Below, one piece after another: positions 8,071 to 17,477 of a stretch of DNA of 51,165 nt (the first letter of the stretch is position 1; the number at the start of each line of letters is the position of its first letter). The translations under genes were made by a program, and so were the position numbers. The notes under the pieces were generated by a model. The model did no database searches and was not told the DNA's origin. It was given only the letters and a program-made list of their open reading frames with translations. Source of the stretch: Methylacidiphilales bacterium (GTDB taxonomy: Bacteria; Verrucomicrobiota; Verrucomicrobiia; Methylacidiphilales; UBA1321); the NCBI GenBank assembly GCA_026225555.1, contig JAMFSY010000117.1, positions 1 through 51,165 on the forward strand, in the 5' to 3' direction.

Positions 8071-8880
8071 TTAGAAATAAAACGGAAAGCCCATCTTCTT
8101 GAAGGCTTCCTTGTCCGCCTTCAGGTACTTGTCACCCAGCGCGTCGAATCCCTTGTGCGCCTTGAAATCGCGCAGGAACGCATTGACCTGGGTCTCGAGC
8201 GCCGCGTTCCCTTTGCGAATGCCAATCGCCCACGATTCCTTTTGGAACGGTTCGAGCAGGCCGCGCGTGGCATCGGAAAATTTCTTTGCAAATTGGTAGA
8301 TCGACATCTGGTCGTAGAGAAAGGCGTCCGCCTTGCCTTGGACCACTTCCAGCGCGCAGGCGGAATCCTGCTGAAACGCGAGCACGTTGGCCTGCGTCAA
8401 ATGATCACGCGCGTAATCGGCCGAGGTCGTACCCGTTTTCACCACCACGTTCACGCCCGGCTTCGCGACATCGGCGATGCCCTGGATGGCGCTGTCCTTC
8501 CGGACGAGAATCGCCAGTCCGGTGTTCAGGTAGGGATCGGAAAAGTCGATCGATTTGCGGCGTTCATCCGTCGCCGTCATGGAGGAAATCACGAGATCAA
8601 TGCGCCCGGTCTTCAAGGCCGGGATGAGACCCTCGAAGGGCATGTTTTCGATCGTGATTTCGCGATGCAAATACTGGCCCAGCGCATGGGCCAGATCGAC
8701 GCCCACCCCGGTGGGATTTCCCGCGGGATCGGTCATCTCGAAAGGCGGGTAGTTCAATTCCATGCCAATCACCAGTGGCTGCGCCGCCTGCGCGCGCGCC
8801 GTGTTCCAGCCACCGAGGGCCAGCAGCGTCAGCAATCCGAGACCGAGCCGGAGCCAGAAGTTTTTCATGGCCGTGAGCAT
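8071..8880 (-). CDS. Periplasmic amino-acid-type solute-binding protein
   Basis: Family-3 extracellular solute-binding protein, the type that delivers amino acids to ABC importers. After a signal peptide (hydrophobic core, AQAAQ cleavage region) the mature part starts with PLVIGMELNYPPFEMTD and contains GVGVDLAHALG, IDLVISSMTATDERRKSIDF and a VVKTGTTSADYA stretch, all standard for the family. The GTG or ATG starts at 8892, 8880 and 8868 are all possible; 8880 has a GGTGGG-like site before it. No permease or ATPase gene is adjacent, so it is an orphan that either serves a transporter elsewhere or acts as a sensor. A tRNA lies downstream. Confidence 0.88.
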   Translation of the reverse strand: MLTAMKNFWLRLGLGLLTLLALGGWNTARAQAAQPLVIGMELNYPPFEMTDPAGNPTGVGVDLAHALGQYLHREITIENMPFEGLIPALKTGRIDLVISSMTATDERRKSIDFSDPYLNTGLAILVRKDSAIQGIADVAKPGVNVVVKTGTTSADYARDHLTQANVLAFQQDSACALEVVQGKADAFLYDQMSIYQFAKKFSDATRGLLEPFQKESWAIGIRKGNAALETQVNAFLRDFKAHKGFDALGDKYLKADKEAFKKMGFPFYF

Positions 8881-8929
8881 GTGCCGACCCACCGCCGCGA
8901 GGCAAGACTGGACACGCTGGAGATGAGTC

Positions 8930-9307
8930 CTAGGGCCGGTTGATCACAGCCTCAATCCGGTGGCCATCCGGATCGAAAACGAAAGCCGCGTAATAATTTT
9001 CTCCGTACTCGGGATGCAATCCGGAACCGCCATTGTCCCGGCCGCCCCGCTCCATCGCGACCCGGTGAAACGCCGCCACCGCCTTACGGGAAGGCGCGGC
9101 AAAGGCCACGTGAAAACCCGATCCCCCTCCGTCCGCGACTGGAGAACGAAGCTTGATGGCAAACTTATCGCCGCCTTTGGGAAGGCCGTAACCGACCGCC
9201 GTTTCGTCCGCCCAGACGCGGACATAGCCGAGCTCCACCAGGACCGCATCGTAAAAACCGGAAGCGCGCTTCAAATCACTCACGCCCAGGGAAAGATGGT
9301 GCACCAT
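8930..9307 (-). CDS. VOC family protein (glyoxalase/dioxygenase fold)
   Basis: Single-domain vicinal-oxygen-chelate protein of 125 residues. It has the paired beta-alpha-beta units: MVHHLSLGVSDLKRASGFYD at the start, and GENYYAAFVFDPDGHRIEAV near the end. His4 and Glu in HRIEAV are the usual metal ligands. Members act in glyoxalase, dioxygenase or antibiotic-binding roles; the sequence does not say which. It lies on the minus strand 19 bases downstream of the COG4705-like gene. Confidence 0.85.
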   Translation of the reverse strand: MVHHLSLGVSDLKRASGFYDAVLVELGYVRVWADETAVGYGLPKGGDKFAIKLRSPVADGGGSGFHVAFAAPSRKAVAAFHRVAMERGGRDNGGSGLHPEYGENYYAAFVFDPDGHRIEAVINRP

Positions 9308-9326
9308 AAAAGGTCGCAGATAAGTT

Positions 9327-10082
9327 CTACTCTTCGGAGATCACCAAAACCGGTTTCTCTTTCTTCAACGTCAACGACGCGTAGATGACCAATAATCCCA
9401 GAATGGAGATGAGAACAGACGATGACCCGATGGTTCCCAAATCCAGGCCGCCCTTGGCGTGGGGCTTGGTCAGGATATCCCCAAACGTGGCGCCGAAAGG
9501 CCGCGTCAGGACGAACGCGACCCAGAACAGGAGCACCTTGGAAATCGAGGTCAGGTAATTCGCCAACAGCACCAGCACAAGCGCCCCGGAAATCAGCAGG
9601 ACACCGCCGCCATAGCCCAGGCCGGAATCATCCGAAAGGAAATCGCCGAAGGCCGTGCCCAGCGTATTCGAAAACAGAATCGCAGCCCAATAAAGCGCCT
9701 CCACCTTGCGCGTCCTGACGTGCTCCACCGAGACCGTCCCCACACTCCAACGCCAGAAGGCGAGAATCGCAAGCAGGATGGTCACCAGGATCAGGCTGCC
9801 CTTCATGTAACCAAGGCCCAGAGTGCGATCCATATAATCGGACATCGTCGTGCCCGCCGTGCTGGTCGAAAGAATCACGATCCAGTAGAGCAGCGGATGA
9901 TAGGTCTTCGTCGCCAATTGCGCGATCAGCGTGACGAAAAAGAACCCGATCAGGATCAGCGAACTCACCGCGTATCCGACATTCAAGGTCATCGATAACA
10001 GGTCGCCACCCGTCTCGCCCAAAGTCGTCGCGCAGATCTTCATGATCCAGAAGGACGCGGTGATTTGCGGAAGCTTGTTCAT
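9327..10082 (-). CDS. COG4705-like integral membrane protein with four internal repeats
   Basis: A 251-residue membrane protein with about seven or eight hydrophobic helices. A motif recurs four times at roughly 60-residue spacing: TLGETGGD, STAGTTMSDYMDRTLGLGY, NTLGTAFGDFLSDDSGLGY and RPFGATFGDILTKP. This fourfold T-x-G-x-x-x-x-D plus GLGY pattern is the signature of the uncharacterised COG4705 family. The repeated polar residues within helices hint at a transport or channel role, but none is established. It lies between aroD and the VOC gene on the same strand, with gaps of 15 and 19 bases, so a shared transcript is likely. Confidence 0.8.
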   Translation of the reverse strand: MNKLPQITASFWIMKICATTLGETGGDLLSMTLNVGYAVSSLILIGFFFVTLIAQLATKTYHPLLYWIVILSTSTAGTTMSDYMDRTLGLGYMKGSLILVTILLAILAFWRWSVGTVSVEHVRTRKVEALYWAAILFSNTLGTAFGDFLSDDSGLGYGGGVLLISGALVLVLLANYLTSISKVLLFWVAFVLTRPFGATFGDILTKPHAKGGLDLGTIGSSSVLISILGLLVIYASLTLKKEKPVLVISEE

Positions 10083-10097
10083 CTCAACGTGAATCGC

Positions 10098-10802
10098 TTA
10101 ACCCGCAAAGGCGCGCGCCGCTTTCACCATCGCCCGTACTTCGAGGGCGGAGGGCTGTCCCGGCGCGGCGGGCTCGTCCAGATAGCCGTAGGCCAGACGC
10201 GAACCAAGGGCCGTCAGTACCGAGCGCGACTGCCCGGCGTAAGGACCGAGCCCCATCACGGCCAGCGGCCAATCGGGATGATTCACCAGCAGGGCCGCGA
10301 GCTGCTGCAAGTCCCGCCACGATTTGATGCGCGCCGCGATTTTGAGAATCGTGGCCGGACGGTGATCGAATTTCCCGACCCATTTGGCCACCTGCAAGGC
10401 CGAAGCTGGTTGTTTGATCGCGTGGGCCGAAAAGACAATGGTCTTCCCCAGTCTTCGCGCCTCATCGATCACAGGTTTGAGGGCCTCGGCGGTGGCCAGC
10501 TCCACATCGATGGCCTCCGCCAGCGGCAACAGGCGGAAGAAAGTCTCGCGCCGCGCCTTGATCTTCCACGGCATGTGTCCGCCCTCGGCGGGACTGCGCA
10601 AGGTGAGCAGGACGGGTACCTGCCGTTTCTTCAACGCCGCCTCGATTTCCTCCAACGTCACGCCCGCGGCGAGCAGCGCATCGATGCGCGCCTCGACCAC
10701 GTCGGCCGGCACACCGGCGCGTGAGAGAAGTTTCAGCCCCTTCGGCGTCGTCGCAGTCCCGACGACCAACGGATGGCGCGCGGGAAAGATCAGTGTTTTC
10801 AT
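10098..10802 (-). CDS. aroD: Type I 3-dehydroquinate dehydratase
   Basis: Third step of the shikimate pathway: dehydrates 3-dehydroquinate to 3-dehydroshikimate by a Schiff-base mechanism. Visible residues: Glu38 and Arg39 in EARID, Arg69 (LLTLRS), catalytic His127 (FSAHAIK) and Schiff-base Lys154 (TILKIAAR). The 27-residue spacing between His and Lys is the same as in E. coli AroD (143/170). The C-terminus has the YLDEPAAPGQPSA loop. The protein has 234 residues. The start at 10802 (MKTLIFPARH) overlaps the stop of the upstream CorC-type gene by four bases, so the pair is coupled. The longer upstream frame has no homology. Confidence 0.93.
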   Translation of the reverse strand: MKTLIFPARHPLVVGTATTPKGLKLLSRAGVPADVVEARIDALLAAGVTLEEIEAALKKRQVPVLLTLRSPAEGGHMPWKIKARRETFFRLLPLAEAIDVELATAEALKPVIDEARRLGKTIVFSAHAIKQPASALQVAKWVGKFDHRPATILKIAARIKSWRDLQQLAALLVNHPDWPLAVMGLGPYAGQSRSVLTALGSRLAYGYLDEPAAPGQPSALEVRAMVKAARAFAG

Positions 10803-12172
10803 CGTGCCGATATCTCCTCTTCCAGATCGGAATCGGCGTCTTCCGTCTGCACCACCGCGCGCCGCACGATCCGCAAACGGCGGATGCGGCGGGGATTGAC
10901 CTCTGTGGCCGTGAGCTGAAATCCATCGACATCCAACTGCGCCAGCACCGGCGGAACGTGACCCCACAATCGCAGCGCCCATTGCTCCACCGTTTCGGTC
11001 GTCTGCGTCGGAAGCGGCCAACCGGTCTCCACCGCGAGATCGCGCAGGGGCAGATCGGTATCCACCAGAACGGAGTCGGGGCCCCGCTCGAAGAACGGCC
11101 CCTTCTCGATATCAAATTCGTCGCGAATATCGCCGACCAATTCCTCAAGCACATCCTCGAAGCTGACCAGCCCGAGCAGCTTCTCGTCCCGGTCCAGCAC
11201 CACGGCGAGGTGATTCCGCGAGCGGCGAAACAGCTCCAGCATGGCGGGCAGACGGGTCTTGGCCATGAAGGTCAGGATCGGCCGCACGATGGCGACGAGA
11301 TTCGTCTGCGCGCCGAGCACCTGATATTGCCAGAGCAATTCCTTCACGTGGATGACGCCGAGCACCTGGTCCTGCGTATCGCCGCAAAGCGGCAGGCGGC
11401 TGTAGCCCGACTTCTGCGCGATCGCCATGTTTTCCTCCAGCGTCTTGTCCCGCCAGAGCACTACCACCTGGGTGCGCGGGAGCATGACCTGCTCCGCCGT
11501 GGTTTCCTTCAGGCGAAGGGCCTTCAGCATGAGCTTGTTCACCATTTCATCGGAGGGATGGACGTGCCGGGAATTCATCAGCACGTACTGCAATTCCTCC
11601 TGGTTGAAGCCGTGATCGAATTCCTTCGTCGGCGGAATTCCCATCCACATCAGGAGCCGGTTGGCCGTGCGGTTCAGCAGCCAGATAAAGGGGTAGCAGA
11701 CCGTGTAAAAAAGAATCAGCGGGCCTGACATCCAGAGCGCGACGGGCCGGGGACGGCGAATCGCGAAGTACTTCGGAACGAGCTCGCCGAGGACGATCTC
11801 GATGAAAGTAATCCCCGCAAAGGCCAGGCCGTAGCTGATGGAGACCACCGCCTCTTGACTGACGATGCCCATATGCGCCAAGGGCCCCTCCACCCATTTC
11901 GCCACCACCGGCTCGCCTACCCAGCCCAAGCCGAGGCTGGTCAGCGTGATGCCCAATTGCGTGGCGGAAAGGTAACGATCGAGATGGGTGGTGACCCGGA
12001 TCGCGAAATTGAGGCGCCAGTCCTTCTTACCCGGGACGCGCATCGACTTGAGCTGGGAACCCCGGATCTTGACGAAGGCAAACTCCGTCGCGACGAAGAA
12101 GGCGTTGGCCACAACCAACAAAAGAATGACCCCGGACTGCTCTGGGTATTGCAACCACGACTCTGCGAACAT
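10799..12172 (-). CDS. CNNM/CorC (hemolysin C family) membrane transporter
   Basis: A 457-residue protein of the HlyC/CorC family, linked to magnesium or cobalt efflux. Domain order: CNNM (DUF21) membrane domain at about residues 12-200 with several helices (VANAFFVATEFAFVKIR; LGITLTSLGLGWVGEP), two CBS domains at about 215-345 (LVSFEDVLEELVGDI closes the second), and a C-terminal CorC/HlyC acidic domain at about 355-440. The tail is acidic. The stop overlaps the aroD start by four bases. Homologues are often in such loose clusters, so the pairing with aroD need not be functional. Confidence 0.9.
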   Translation of the reverse strand: MFAESWLQYPEQSGVILLLVVANAFFVATEFAFVKIRGSQLKSMRVPGKKDWRLNFAIRVTTHLDRYLSATQLGITLTSLGLGWVGEPVVAKWVEGPLAHMGIVSQEAVVSISYGLAFAGITFIEIVLGELVPKYFAIRRPRPVALWMSGPLILFYTVCYPFIWLLNRTANRLLMWMGIPPTKEFDHGFNQEELQYVLMNSRHVHPSDEMVNKLMLKALRLKETTAEQVMLPRTQVVVLWRDKTLEENMAIAQKSGYSRLPLCGDTQDQVLGVIHVKELLWQYQVLGAQTNLVAIVRPILTFMAKTRLPAMLELFRRSRNHLAVVLDRDEKLLGLVSFEDVLEELVGDIRDEFDIEKGPFFERGPDSVLVDTDLPLRDLAVETGWPLPTQTTETVEQWALRLWGHVPPVLAQLDVDGFQLTATEVNPRRIRRLRIVRRAVVQTEDADSDLEEEISAR

Positions 12173-12248
12173 TTTCTTACGTTAACGCATGTCTCCCTCC
12201 ATGACCAGAAGCGAGAGGAAATGGCCAGGAGCCGGACCAAGCTCCGAG

Positions 12249-12342
12249 GTAGCCGCCGCACGCCGTGCGGTGGTGTCTTTTCGGAGGCGCGAAGGGTGGA
12301 AGCTTTTCCTCTCTCCTCCACCGCACGGCGTGCGGCAGCTAC
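12249..12342. repeat. GTAGCC-type hairpin repeat, head-to-head pair
   Basis: Left unit at 12249-12273 (GTAGCCGCCGCACGCC then GTGCGGTGG) is itself a stem-loop. A nearly perfect inverted copy lies at 12318-12342. The left unit followed by TGTCTTTTCG recurs at 23225, and a related GGCACTCCGTGCC hairpin lies at 17478. It sits in the divergent region between the CorC-type and AraC genes. Confidence 0.75.
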
Positions 12343-12388
12343 CACTTGCTTGCCACGATCAGCCCTCCGAATGGTTAACCCCCTTAGA

Positions 12389-12416
12389 TTGACTTCCCGT
12401 TCACTTATCCTACTCT
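12389..12416 (+). promoter_or_regulatory. Possible sigma-70 promoter of the AraC gene
   Basis: TTGACT at 12389-12394 and TACTCT at 12411-12416, spaced 16 bases, fit a -35/-10 pair; the -10 is weak. A start about six bases later would leave a very short leader, with AAGGA at 12424-12428 before the ATG at 12432. Weak call. Confidence 0.3.
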
Positions 12417-12431
12417 GGTAGCCAAGGATTT

Positions 12432-13391
12432 ATGGCAACTGCCTACGAGAGCAGCGCTTGGGCGCAAGTGAAAGAGGGCTGGAGACAGCTCTACGGCTCC
12501 TTTTCTCGTCAGGGCGTGAGCGTCGAAAACCACGAATTCCGGGCCACCAAGCCGGTCGATTGGGGCCGCAGCTTCCACCGCAACAGCGTGGAACTTTGCC
12601 TGAATCTTCGCGGCAGCGGCACGGTCAGTGATCGCCGGACCCAGGTTTCCTACCAGCCACACACGGTCGGCTTCTATTGCAACGCCGAGGCCGATCTGGA
12701 GGCCAAGCGCAATTCCGGCGAGCTCCATTCCTTCATCACCGTGGAGCTTTCCCGGAACTTCGTGGAAACGCAGGTCCAGTCGATGGAGGATGCGCTGCAT
12801 CCCGCCCTGCGGCGCTGGCTCGCGGACAAGAGCGGCTCGGCCGCCGCCGTCGGCGCGATGTCACCGGGGCAGGAGGTCACTTTCCAAGCCCTGCGCCAGC
12901 CGCCCGTACCGGTCGCGGCCCACAAATTATGGTATCAGGCCAAGACGCTCGAATTGCTTTCCCAAGTCCTTTTTCAACCCGCGCCGCAGGAGGAATTTTT
13001 CTGCCAGCGCCAGAAACGGGTTGCCCGGGAGCGGGTGGAGCGCACGACCGCGATTCTGCGCAGCCATCTCTCCGATCCGCCCGACATGGAAGCCTTGGGG
13101 GCCCAAGTCGGTTGCAGTTCCTTTTATCTCAGCCGCCTCTTTTCCAAGGAAATGGGCATGACCATTCCGCAGTATGTCCGGCAAATCCGGATGGAGCGCG
13201 CGGCCGAGTTGCTTTTGGCGGGCCGCCATAATGTCACCGAGGCGGCAATGGATGTCGGCTATTCGTCGCTCAGCCATTTCAGCAAGGCGTTTTGCACCAC
13301 GATCGGCTGTTGCCCCACGCTTTTCCCCTCCGCCAAGGCCTTGGTCGAGCAGTTCCGCACGCGCCAGCGCGAAGCGGCGGTGCGAGTTTAG
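12432..13391 (+). CDS. AraC family transcriptional regulator
   Basis: A 319-residue DNA-binding regulator. The N-terminal half (about 1-190) is a cupin-like sensing domain of the AraC type without a clear ligand signature. The C-terminal part holds the double helix-turn-helix: MEALGAQVGCSSFYLSRLFS (first HTH) and VTEAAMDVGYSSLSHFSKAF (second HTH, the conserved AraC box). It stands alone between a divergent CorC-type/aroD unit and the convergent purL, so its target is not clear from context. The CorC-type unit across the shared upstream region is one candidate. Confidence 0.92.
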   Translation: MATAYESSAWAQVKEGWRQLYGSFSRQGVSVENHEFRATKPVDWGRSFHRNSVELCLNLRGSGTVSDRRTQVSYQPHTVGFYCNAEADLEAKRNSGELHSFITVELSRNFVETQVQSMEDALHPALRRWLADKSGSAAAVGAMSPGQEVTFQALRQPPVPVAAHKLWYQAKTLELLSQVLFQPAPQEEFFCQRQKRVARERVERTTAILRSHLSDPPDMEALGAQVGCSSFYLSRLFSKEMGMTIPQYVRQIRMERAAELLLAGRHNVTEAAMDVGYSSLSHFSKAFCTTIGCCPTLFPSAKALVEQFRTRQREAAVRV

Positions 13392-13427
13392 ACCGTTTTT
13401 CAATTAGATTATCGCTCTTTTTTCTCT

Positions 13428-13520
13428 GTCATCCTGAGCTTGTCGCAGGATCAGTTTCGCCTCGGTAAAAGGCAACTGAACTGATCCTGCGACACGCGTG
13501 TGCGACAAGCTCAGGATGAC
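13428..13520. repeat. Compound palindromic repeat, copy 2 (short loop, with insert)
   Basis: Left arm from 13428 (GTCATCCTGAGCTTGTCGCA) pairs with a right arm ending at 13520. Two features separate it from other copies. One base pair differs on both arms (GCAGG/CCTGC instead of GAAGG/CCTTC), so pairing is kept. The right arm is also interrupted by about 13 extra bases that include CACGCGTG. Flanks recur: right flank matches the left flank of copy 1, left flank matches the right flank of copy 4. It lies between the converging AraC and purL genes. Confidence 0.88.
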
Positions 13521-13582
13521 AGATTTTAATGCGACTATTTAACTGAAAATTGCTTTAGAGTCCGACCGGGGCGTTGACCGCC

Positions 13583-15838
13583 CTATTCCAGGTAGGTATC
13601 CAGCGCGCGATCCCAAGCCTGATGCAAGGCGAAGACAGCCCAGGTGAACTTCCGCGGCTGGCCGCCCGCCACTTCCACGGCAAGCTGATCGCCTCCGGTC
13701 GTGCCGATGCGAAGGGTGAGCACGCCCTGCGCTTTCAATAGCGCGATGACCTCATCGACTTTATCCGCGCTGGTGGTCAATAGCGCGCGGCTTTGCGTCT
13801 CGCCGAAAAGGAGGCCATCGACGCGCTGGTGAAGCAGGTCGAGTTTCACCGTTGCGCCGATCTGCTTCGCGCCGCCGATGGCCGATTCCGCGAGCGCGAT
13901 GAGCAGGCCGCCTTCAGCGAGATCGTGCGCGCTGCGGATATGGCCGGAGCGAATCGCGGCGCGAACGGCTTCGTGCAACCGTTTCTCGCGGTCGAGATTT
14001 AGTTCGGGCGGACGACCCCGCTTCAGGCCGTGCGCCTCGCGCAAATAGAGGCTGCCGCCGAGTTCCTCGCCCGCTTCACCGACGAGTAGAATGGCATCGC
14101 CCGCGTTCTGGAAATGAGAGCGCGTGATGTGCTTGGCGTCGCGAATGATGCCGACAATGCCCACCGTGGGCGTCGGATCGATCGGACCCGCGGGCGATTG
14201 ATTGTAGAGGCTGACGTTGCCGCCCGTGACCGGAATATCGAAGGCGCGGCAGCCCTCGGCGAGACCATCGACGGCCTGTTGCAGCTGATAGAAATTCTCC
14301 GGGTTGTGCGGGTTCCCGAAGTTGAGATTATCGGTCAGCGCAAGTGGCTCCGCGCCGGTCATGGCCAGGTTGCGGGCACATTCCGCGACCGCGATGAGCG
14401 CGCCGAGCTTCGGTTCCAGCGCGACGTAATGGGCGTTGCAATCGACCGAGGCCGCGAGGTATTTCCACGAATTTTCGCCCGTGGCGATGCGGATGACGGC
14501 GGCGTCGCTGCCGGGAGCCGTGACCGTGCCGACCTGAACCATGTGATCGTACTGGCGATAGATCCAGCGCTTCGACGCGAGGTCGGGCGTGGCGAGAAGC
14601 CGGGGCAACAGCGCGGTGATATCGGCCTCGGAAATCGTGGCGAGATCGAGCTTTTGTTTCGCATCGAGGTCGGCGGGCCGGCGGGCATCACGTTTGTAAA
14701 CGGGCGCTTCGTCCGCGAGCTGCTTGGCGGGAATCTCGGCCACGGTGACGCCGTGATTCTTCACGCGCATGAAGCCGTCGTCGGTCACGCGGCCGATCAG
14801 GGCGCAGGGGAGGTCCCACTTTTCAAAAATGTCGGTGACGGTCTTCTCATGGCCCTTGCGGACGATGATGAGCATGCGCTCCTGCGACTCGGAAAGCATG
14901 GTCTCGTAGGGCGTCATACCCGGCTCGCGTTGCGGCACCAGCGCGAGGTCGATCTCGATGCCGCTGTCGCCGCGGCTCGCGGTCTCGCAGGTCGAACAGG
15001 TCAGGCCGGCCGCGCCCATGTCCTGGACGCCGACGACCGCTTCGGGGTGCTGGAACAATTCGAGGCACGCCTCGAGCAGAAGCTTTTCGATGAACGGATC
15101 GCCAACTTGCACGGCGGGCCGGTCGGCCTTGGAATCCTCGGTCAAATCGCGCGAGGCGAACGCCGCGCCCGCGAGGCCGTCGCGGCCCGTGCGCGCGCCA
15201 ACATAGAAAACGGGATTGCCCGTGCCGGTGGCCGCACCGCGCCGGATCTGGTCGTGCCGCAGCGTGCCGAGACAGAAGACGTTGACCAGCGGATTGCCAT
15301 CATAAGAGGCATCGAAATAGACCTCGCCGCCGACCGTGGGCACACCGATGCAATTCCCGTAATGGGCGATGCCCGCCACCACGCCCGAGAGCAGGCGGCG
15401 ATTGGTCGCGGCGTTCGGCTTGTCGGGACGGATATCGCCGAAGCGGAGCGAATCCATCAGGAACACGGGCCGCGCGCCCATGGTGAAAATATCGCGCAGG
15501 ATGCCGCCGACGCCGGTGGCCGCGCCCTGGAACGGTTCGACCGCGCTCGGATGGTTGTGCGATTCCATCTTGAAGGCGACGCCCCAGCCATCGCCGATAT
15601 CGATCACGCCCGCGTTTTCCTCGCCCGCTTTGACCAGCACCTTCGGCCCGGTGGTGGGGAATTTGCGCAGCTCAAGCCGCGAGTTTTTATAGGAGCAATG
15701 CTCGCTCCACATGACGGAGAAGATGCCAAGCTCGGTGAAGTTCGGCTCGCGCTTCAGGATGTCTTTGACGCGCTGGTATTCCTCCGGCGTGAGGCCGTGC
15801 TTGGCAATGAGTTCGGGCGTGATGGCGGGATCGGGCAT
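13583..15838 (-). CDS. purL: Phosphoribosylformylglycinamidine synthase, large (synthetase) subunit
   Basis: Fourth step of purine synthesis: converts FGAR to FGAM with ATP and ammonia, in a complex with PurS and PurQ. The 751-residue length is that of the small PurL type that needs separate partners. Motifs: [15 protein letters not shown] with the active-site His47, [20 protein letters not shown], and a repeated AIRS-synthase-like core ([47 protein letters not shown]). It is the last gene of the purS-purQ-x-purL unit, with an ORF6N gene in between, and meets the AraC gene tail to tail. Confidence 0.97.
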   Translation of the reverse strand: MPDPAITPELIAKHGLTPEEYQRVKDILKREPNFTELGIFSVMWSEHCSYKNSRLELRKFPTTGPKVLVKAGEENAGVIDIGDGWGVAFKMESHNHPSAVEPFQGAATGVGGILRDIFTMGARPVFLMDSLRFGDIRPDKPNAATNRRLLSGVVAGIAHYGNCIGVPTVGGEVYFDASYDGNPLVNVFCLGTLRHDQIRRGAATGTGNPVFYVGARTGRDGLAGAAFASRDLTEDSKADRPAVQVGDPFIEKLLLEACLELFQHPEAVVGVQDMGAAGLTCSTCETASRGDSGIEIDLALVPQREPGMTPYETMLSESQERMLIIVRKGHEKTVTDIFEKWDLPCALIGRVTDDGFMRVKNHGVTVAEIPAKQLADEAPVYKRDARRPADLDAKQKLDLATISEADITALLPRLLATPDLASKRWIYRQYDHMVQVGTVTAPGSDAAVIRIATGENSWKYLAASVDCNAHYVALEPKLGALIAVAECARNLAMTGAEPLALTDNLNFGNPHNPENFYQLQQAVDGLAEGCRAFDIPVTGGNVSLYNQSPAGPIDPTPTVGIVGIIRDAKHITRSHFQNAGDAILLVGEAGEELGGSLYLREAHGLKRGRPPELNLDREKRLHEAVRAAIRSGHIRSAHDLAEGGLLIALAESAIGGAKQIGATVKLDLLHQRVDGLLFGETQSRALLTTSADKVDEVIALLKAQGVLTLRIGTTGGDQLAVEVAGGQPRKFTWAVFALHQAWDRALDTYLE

Positions 15839-15849
15839 GGGAGGGATTC

Positions 15850-16398
15850 TTAAATTTTTGGAAGACCGTATCGGGGCTTGGGTTCGTGAAACCCTATTTT
15901 GGGGCGCGGCGGAGTGATTGGCGGTTGAAGCAAGGGCATCAATTTCTGATAAACATCGCGCAAGGCGGCGTTATGTTGAAGCAGCGTTTTATCGATGTCC
16001 GCCAATTTTTTCAGAATGGTCTCATTTGCCGCGAGAGCTTCGCGTTGCTGGATGAAGGCTCGGACAATGAAGACGCTCATCGCCACGGCCTTGGGGCTAT
16101 TCAAGATGTTGGCCGCCATCAGTGCGCCGTGTTCGGTGAAGGCGTAGGGAAGATGTTTGAGGTTCGATCCTCTCTTCAATATCGCAGATTGCGATGTTGA
16201 ACGTTCAAGAGCCTCTGTCCGAGTCAGTTGAAACATGAAGTCGGAAGGAAATCGCCCCGAATTCCGCTTCACCTGTTCATTGAGCCGATAGGTTTCCACT
16301 CCAAAGAGCTGGGCCAGATCGGCGGCCAAAATCACTCGCAGTCCTCGAACGACCCGAATCAAAGGCAGGATGTTTTCGGTGGAGAGAGAGTCGCTCAT
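15850..16398 (-). CDS. ORF6N domain protein (phage antirepressor-like)
   Basis: A 182-residue protein. The N-terminal ORF6N domain covers about residues 8-95: [33 protein letters not shown] and [16 protein letters not shown] are hallmark stretches. A predicted coiled-coil helix follows ([20 protein letters not shown]) and then a Pro/Lys-rich tail. ORF6N and KilA-N domains are DNA-binding modules common in phages and mobile elements. The start at 16398 is the first ATG; a TTG six codons upstream is less likely. It lies between purQ and purL on the same strand, with gaps of 32 and 11 bases, so it should be co-transcribed with the purine genes. It is probably an insertion into a once contiguous operon. 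Confidence 0.9.
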   Translation of the reverse strand: MSDSLSTENILPLIRVVRGLRVILAADLAQLFGVETYRLNEQVKRNSGRFPSDFMFQLTRTEALERSTSQSAILKRGSNLKHLPYAFTEHGALMAANILNSPKAVAMSVFIVRAFIQQREALAANETILKKLADIDKTLLQHNAALRDVYQKLMPLLQPPITPPRPKIGFHEPKPRYGLPKI

Positions 16399-16430
16399 AT
16401 TCCGGTAAGGTCGCAATCCGCGGCCTTAGA

Positions 16431-17138
16431 CTAGGCGGCCTTTTTCAACGAAGCACCGTTGGAGAGAATGGATTGAAACAACCCAAGTCCATCCGCGCTG
16501 CCGAGGATCAATTCCGAAGCTCGTTCCGGATGCGGCATGAGGCCGAGCACGTTGCCCTCGCGGTTCATGATGCCCGCGATATGGCGGCTCGTGCCGTTGG
16601 GGTTCGAATCGTCCGTCACCTGGCCGTTCGCATCGGAATAGGTGAAGAGCACCTGCTTGTTCGTGAAGAGGGAATCGAGCGTCGCTTCATCCGCGACGTA
16701 GTTGCCTTCGCCATGCGCGATGGGCAACTGCAGGACCTGGCCCGCCTGATACTCGCTGGTGAAACGGCTCTGCGCGTTCTCCACGCGCACGGGCCGGGTT
16801 TCACAGCGGAAATGGAGGCTCGCGTTGCGGATCAGCACGCCGGGCAGCAGACCGGCTTCGCAGAGAATCTGGAAACCGTTGCAAATGCCGAGCACGGTCT
16901 TGCCTTGCGCGGCTGCTTCTTTCACCGCGGGCATGATGGGTGAGAAACGCGCAATCGCGCCGCAGCGAAGATAGTCGCCGTAGGAAAAGCCGCCGGGAAT
17001 TACGACTGCCTCCGCGCCGTTGAGCGAGGTATTCTTGTGCCAGAGAAGTTCGACTTCCTGCCCGAGCACATTCTTCAAAACGTGTACGACGTCCTGGTCG
17101 CAATTGGAACCCGGACACTGGATGACGGCCCAGCGCAT
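16431..17138 (-). CDS. purQ: Phosphoribosylformylglycinamidine synthase, glutaminase subunit
   Basis: Class I glutamine amidotransferase that supplies ammonia to PurL. The triad is visible: Cys86 ([11 protein letters not shown]), His203 and Glu205 ([10 protein letters not shown]). The N-terminus [14 protein letters not shown] and the [17 protein letters not shown] stretch are diagnostic for PurQ. The length of 235 residues is normal for the stand-alone subunit. The start lies two bases after the purS stop, consistent with co-translation. Confidence 0.97.
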   Translation of the reverse strand: MRWAVIQCPGSNCDQDVVHVLKNVLGQEVELLWHKNTSLNGAEAVVIPGGFSYGDYLRCGAIARFSPIMPAVKEAAAQGKTVLGICNGFQILCEAGLLPGVLIRNASLHFRCETRPVRVENAQSRFTSEYQAGQVLQLPIAHGEGNYVADEATLDSLFTNKQVLFTYSDANGQVTDDSNPNGTSRHIAGIMNREGNVLGLMPHPERASELILGSADGLGLFQSILSNGASLKKAA

Positions 17139-17140
17139 GG

Positions 17141-17416
17141 TCAGGCTTTCCCCTTCACCTCAGCCGTCGTGTCGGACCGAAGCGTGAGCACGTAATCCTC
17201 AATGACGGGGTTGGAAAGAAGATCCTTGCAGATCGTCTCGAGCTGCTTGCGCGCCTGCTCGATGTCCTGGTCCTCGAGCTCCAGCTCGATGCACTTGCCG
17301 ACGTGGGCCTGTTTGACCGTGGAAACGCCGAGGTGCTGGATGGCGCGGCAGACTGCGTCCCCCTGGGGATCGAAGATGCTGGCGCGGGGACGGACGATGA
17401 CTTGAGCTCGAATCAT
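17141..17416 (-). CDS. purS: Phosphoribosylformylglycinamidine synthase, PurS subunit
   Basis: Small subunit that bridges PurL and PurQ and helps channel ammonia. 91 residues, with the PurS pattern: [20 protein letters not shown], then [20 protein letters not shown] and a helix ([20 protein letters not shown]). It is the first gene of the purine unit. No obvious regulatory element (such as a guanine riboswitch) is seen upstream; the space before it holds a hairpin repeat and the end of the next gene. Confidence 0.95.
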   Translation of the reverse strand: MIRAQVIVRPRASIFDPQGDAVCRAIQHLGVSTVKQAHVGKCIELELEDQDIEQARKQLETICKDLLSNPVIEDYVLTLRSDTTAEVKGKA

Positions 17417-17477
17417 GATCGCTTATTTGTATCGCCTTCCGGCGAGGGTTGTCGAGCTCCCGCCGCTCTTCAGGTAG

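Noticed and set aside
10721..11728. Plus-strand 335-codon frame under the CorC-type gene
   Set aside because: Antisense shadow without recognisable features.
12173..12431. Possible riboswitch or small RNA in the divergent gap
   Set aside because: The only structure is the hairpin repeat shared with other gaps; no known riboswitch core seen.
14114..15853. Plus-strand 579-codon frame under purL
   Set aside because: Antisense shadow of purL; no family resemblance.
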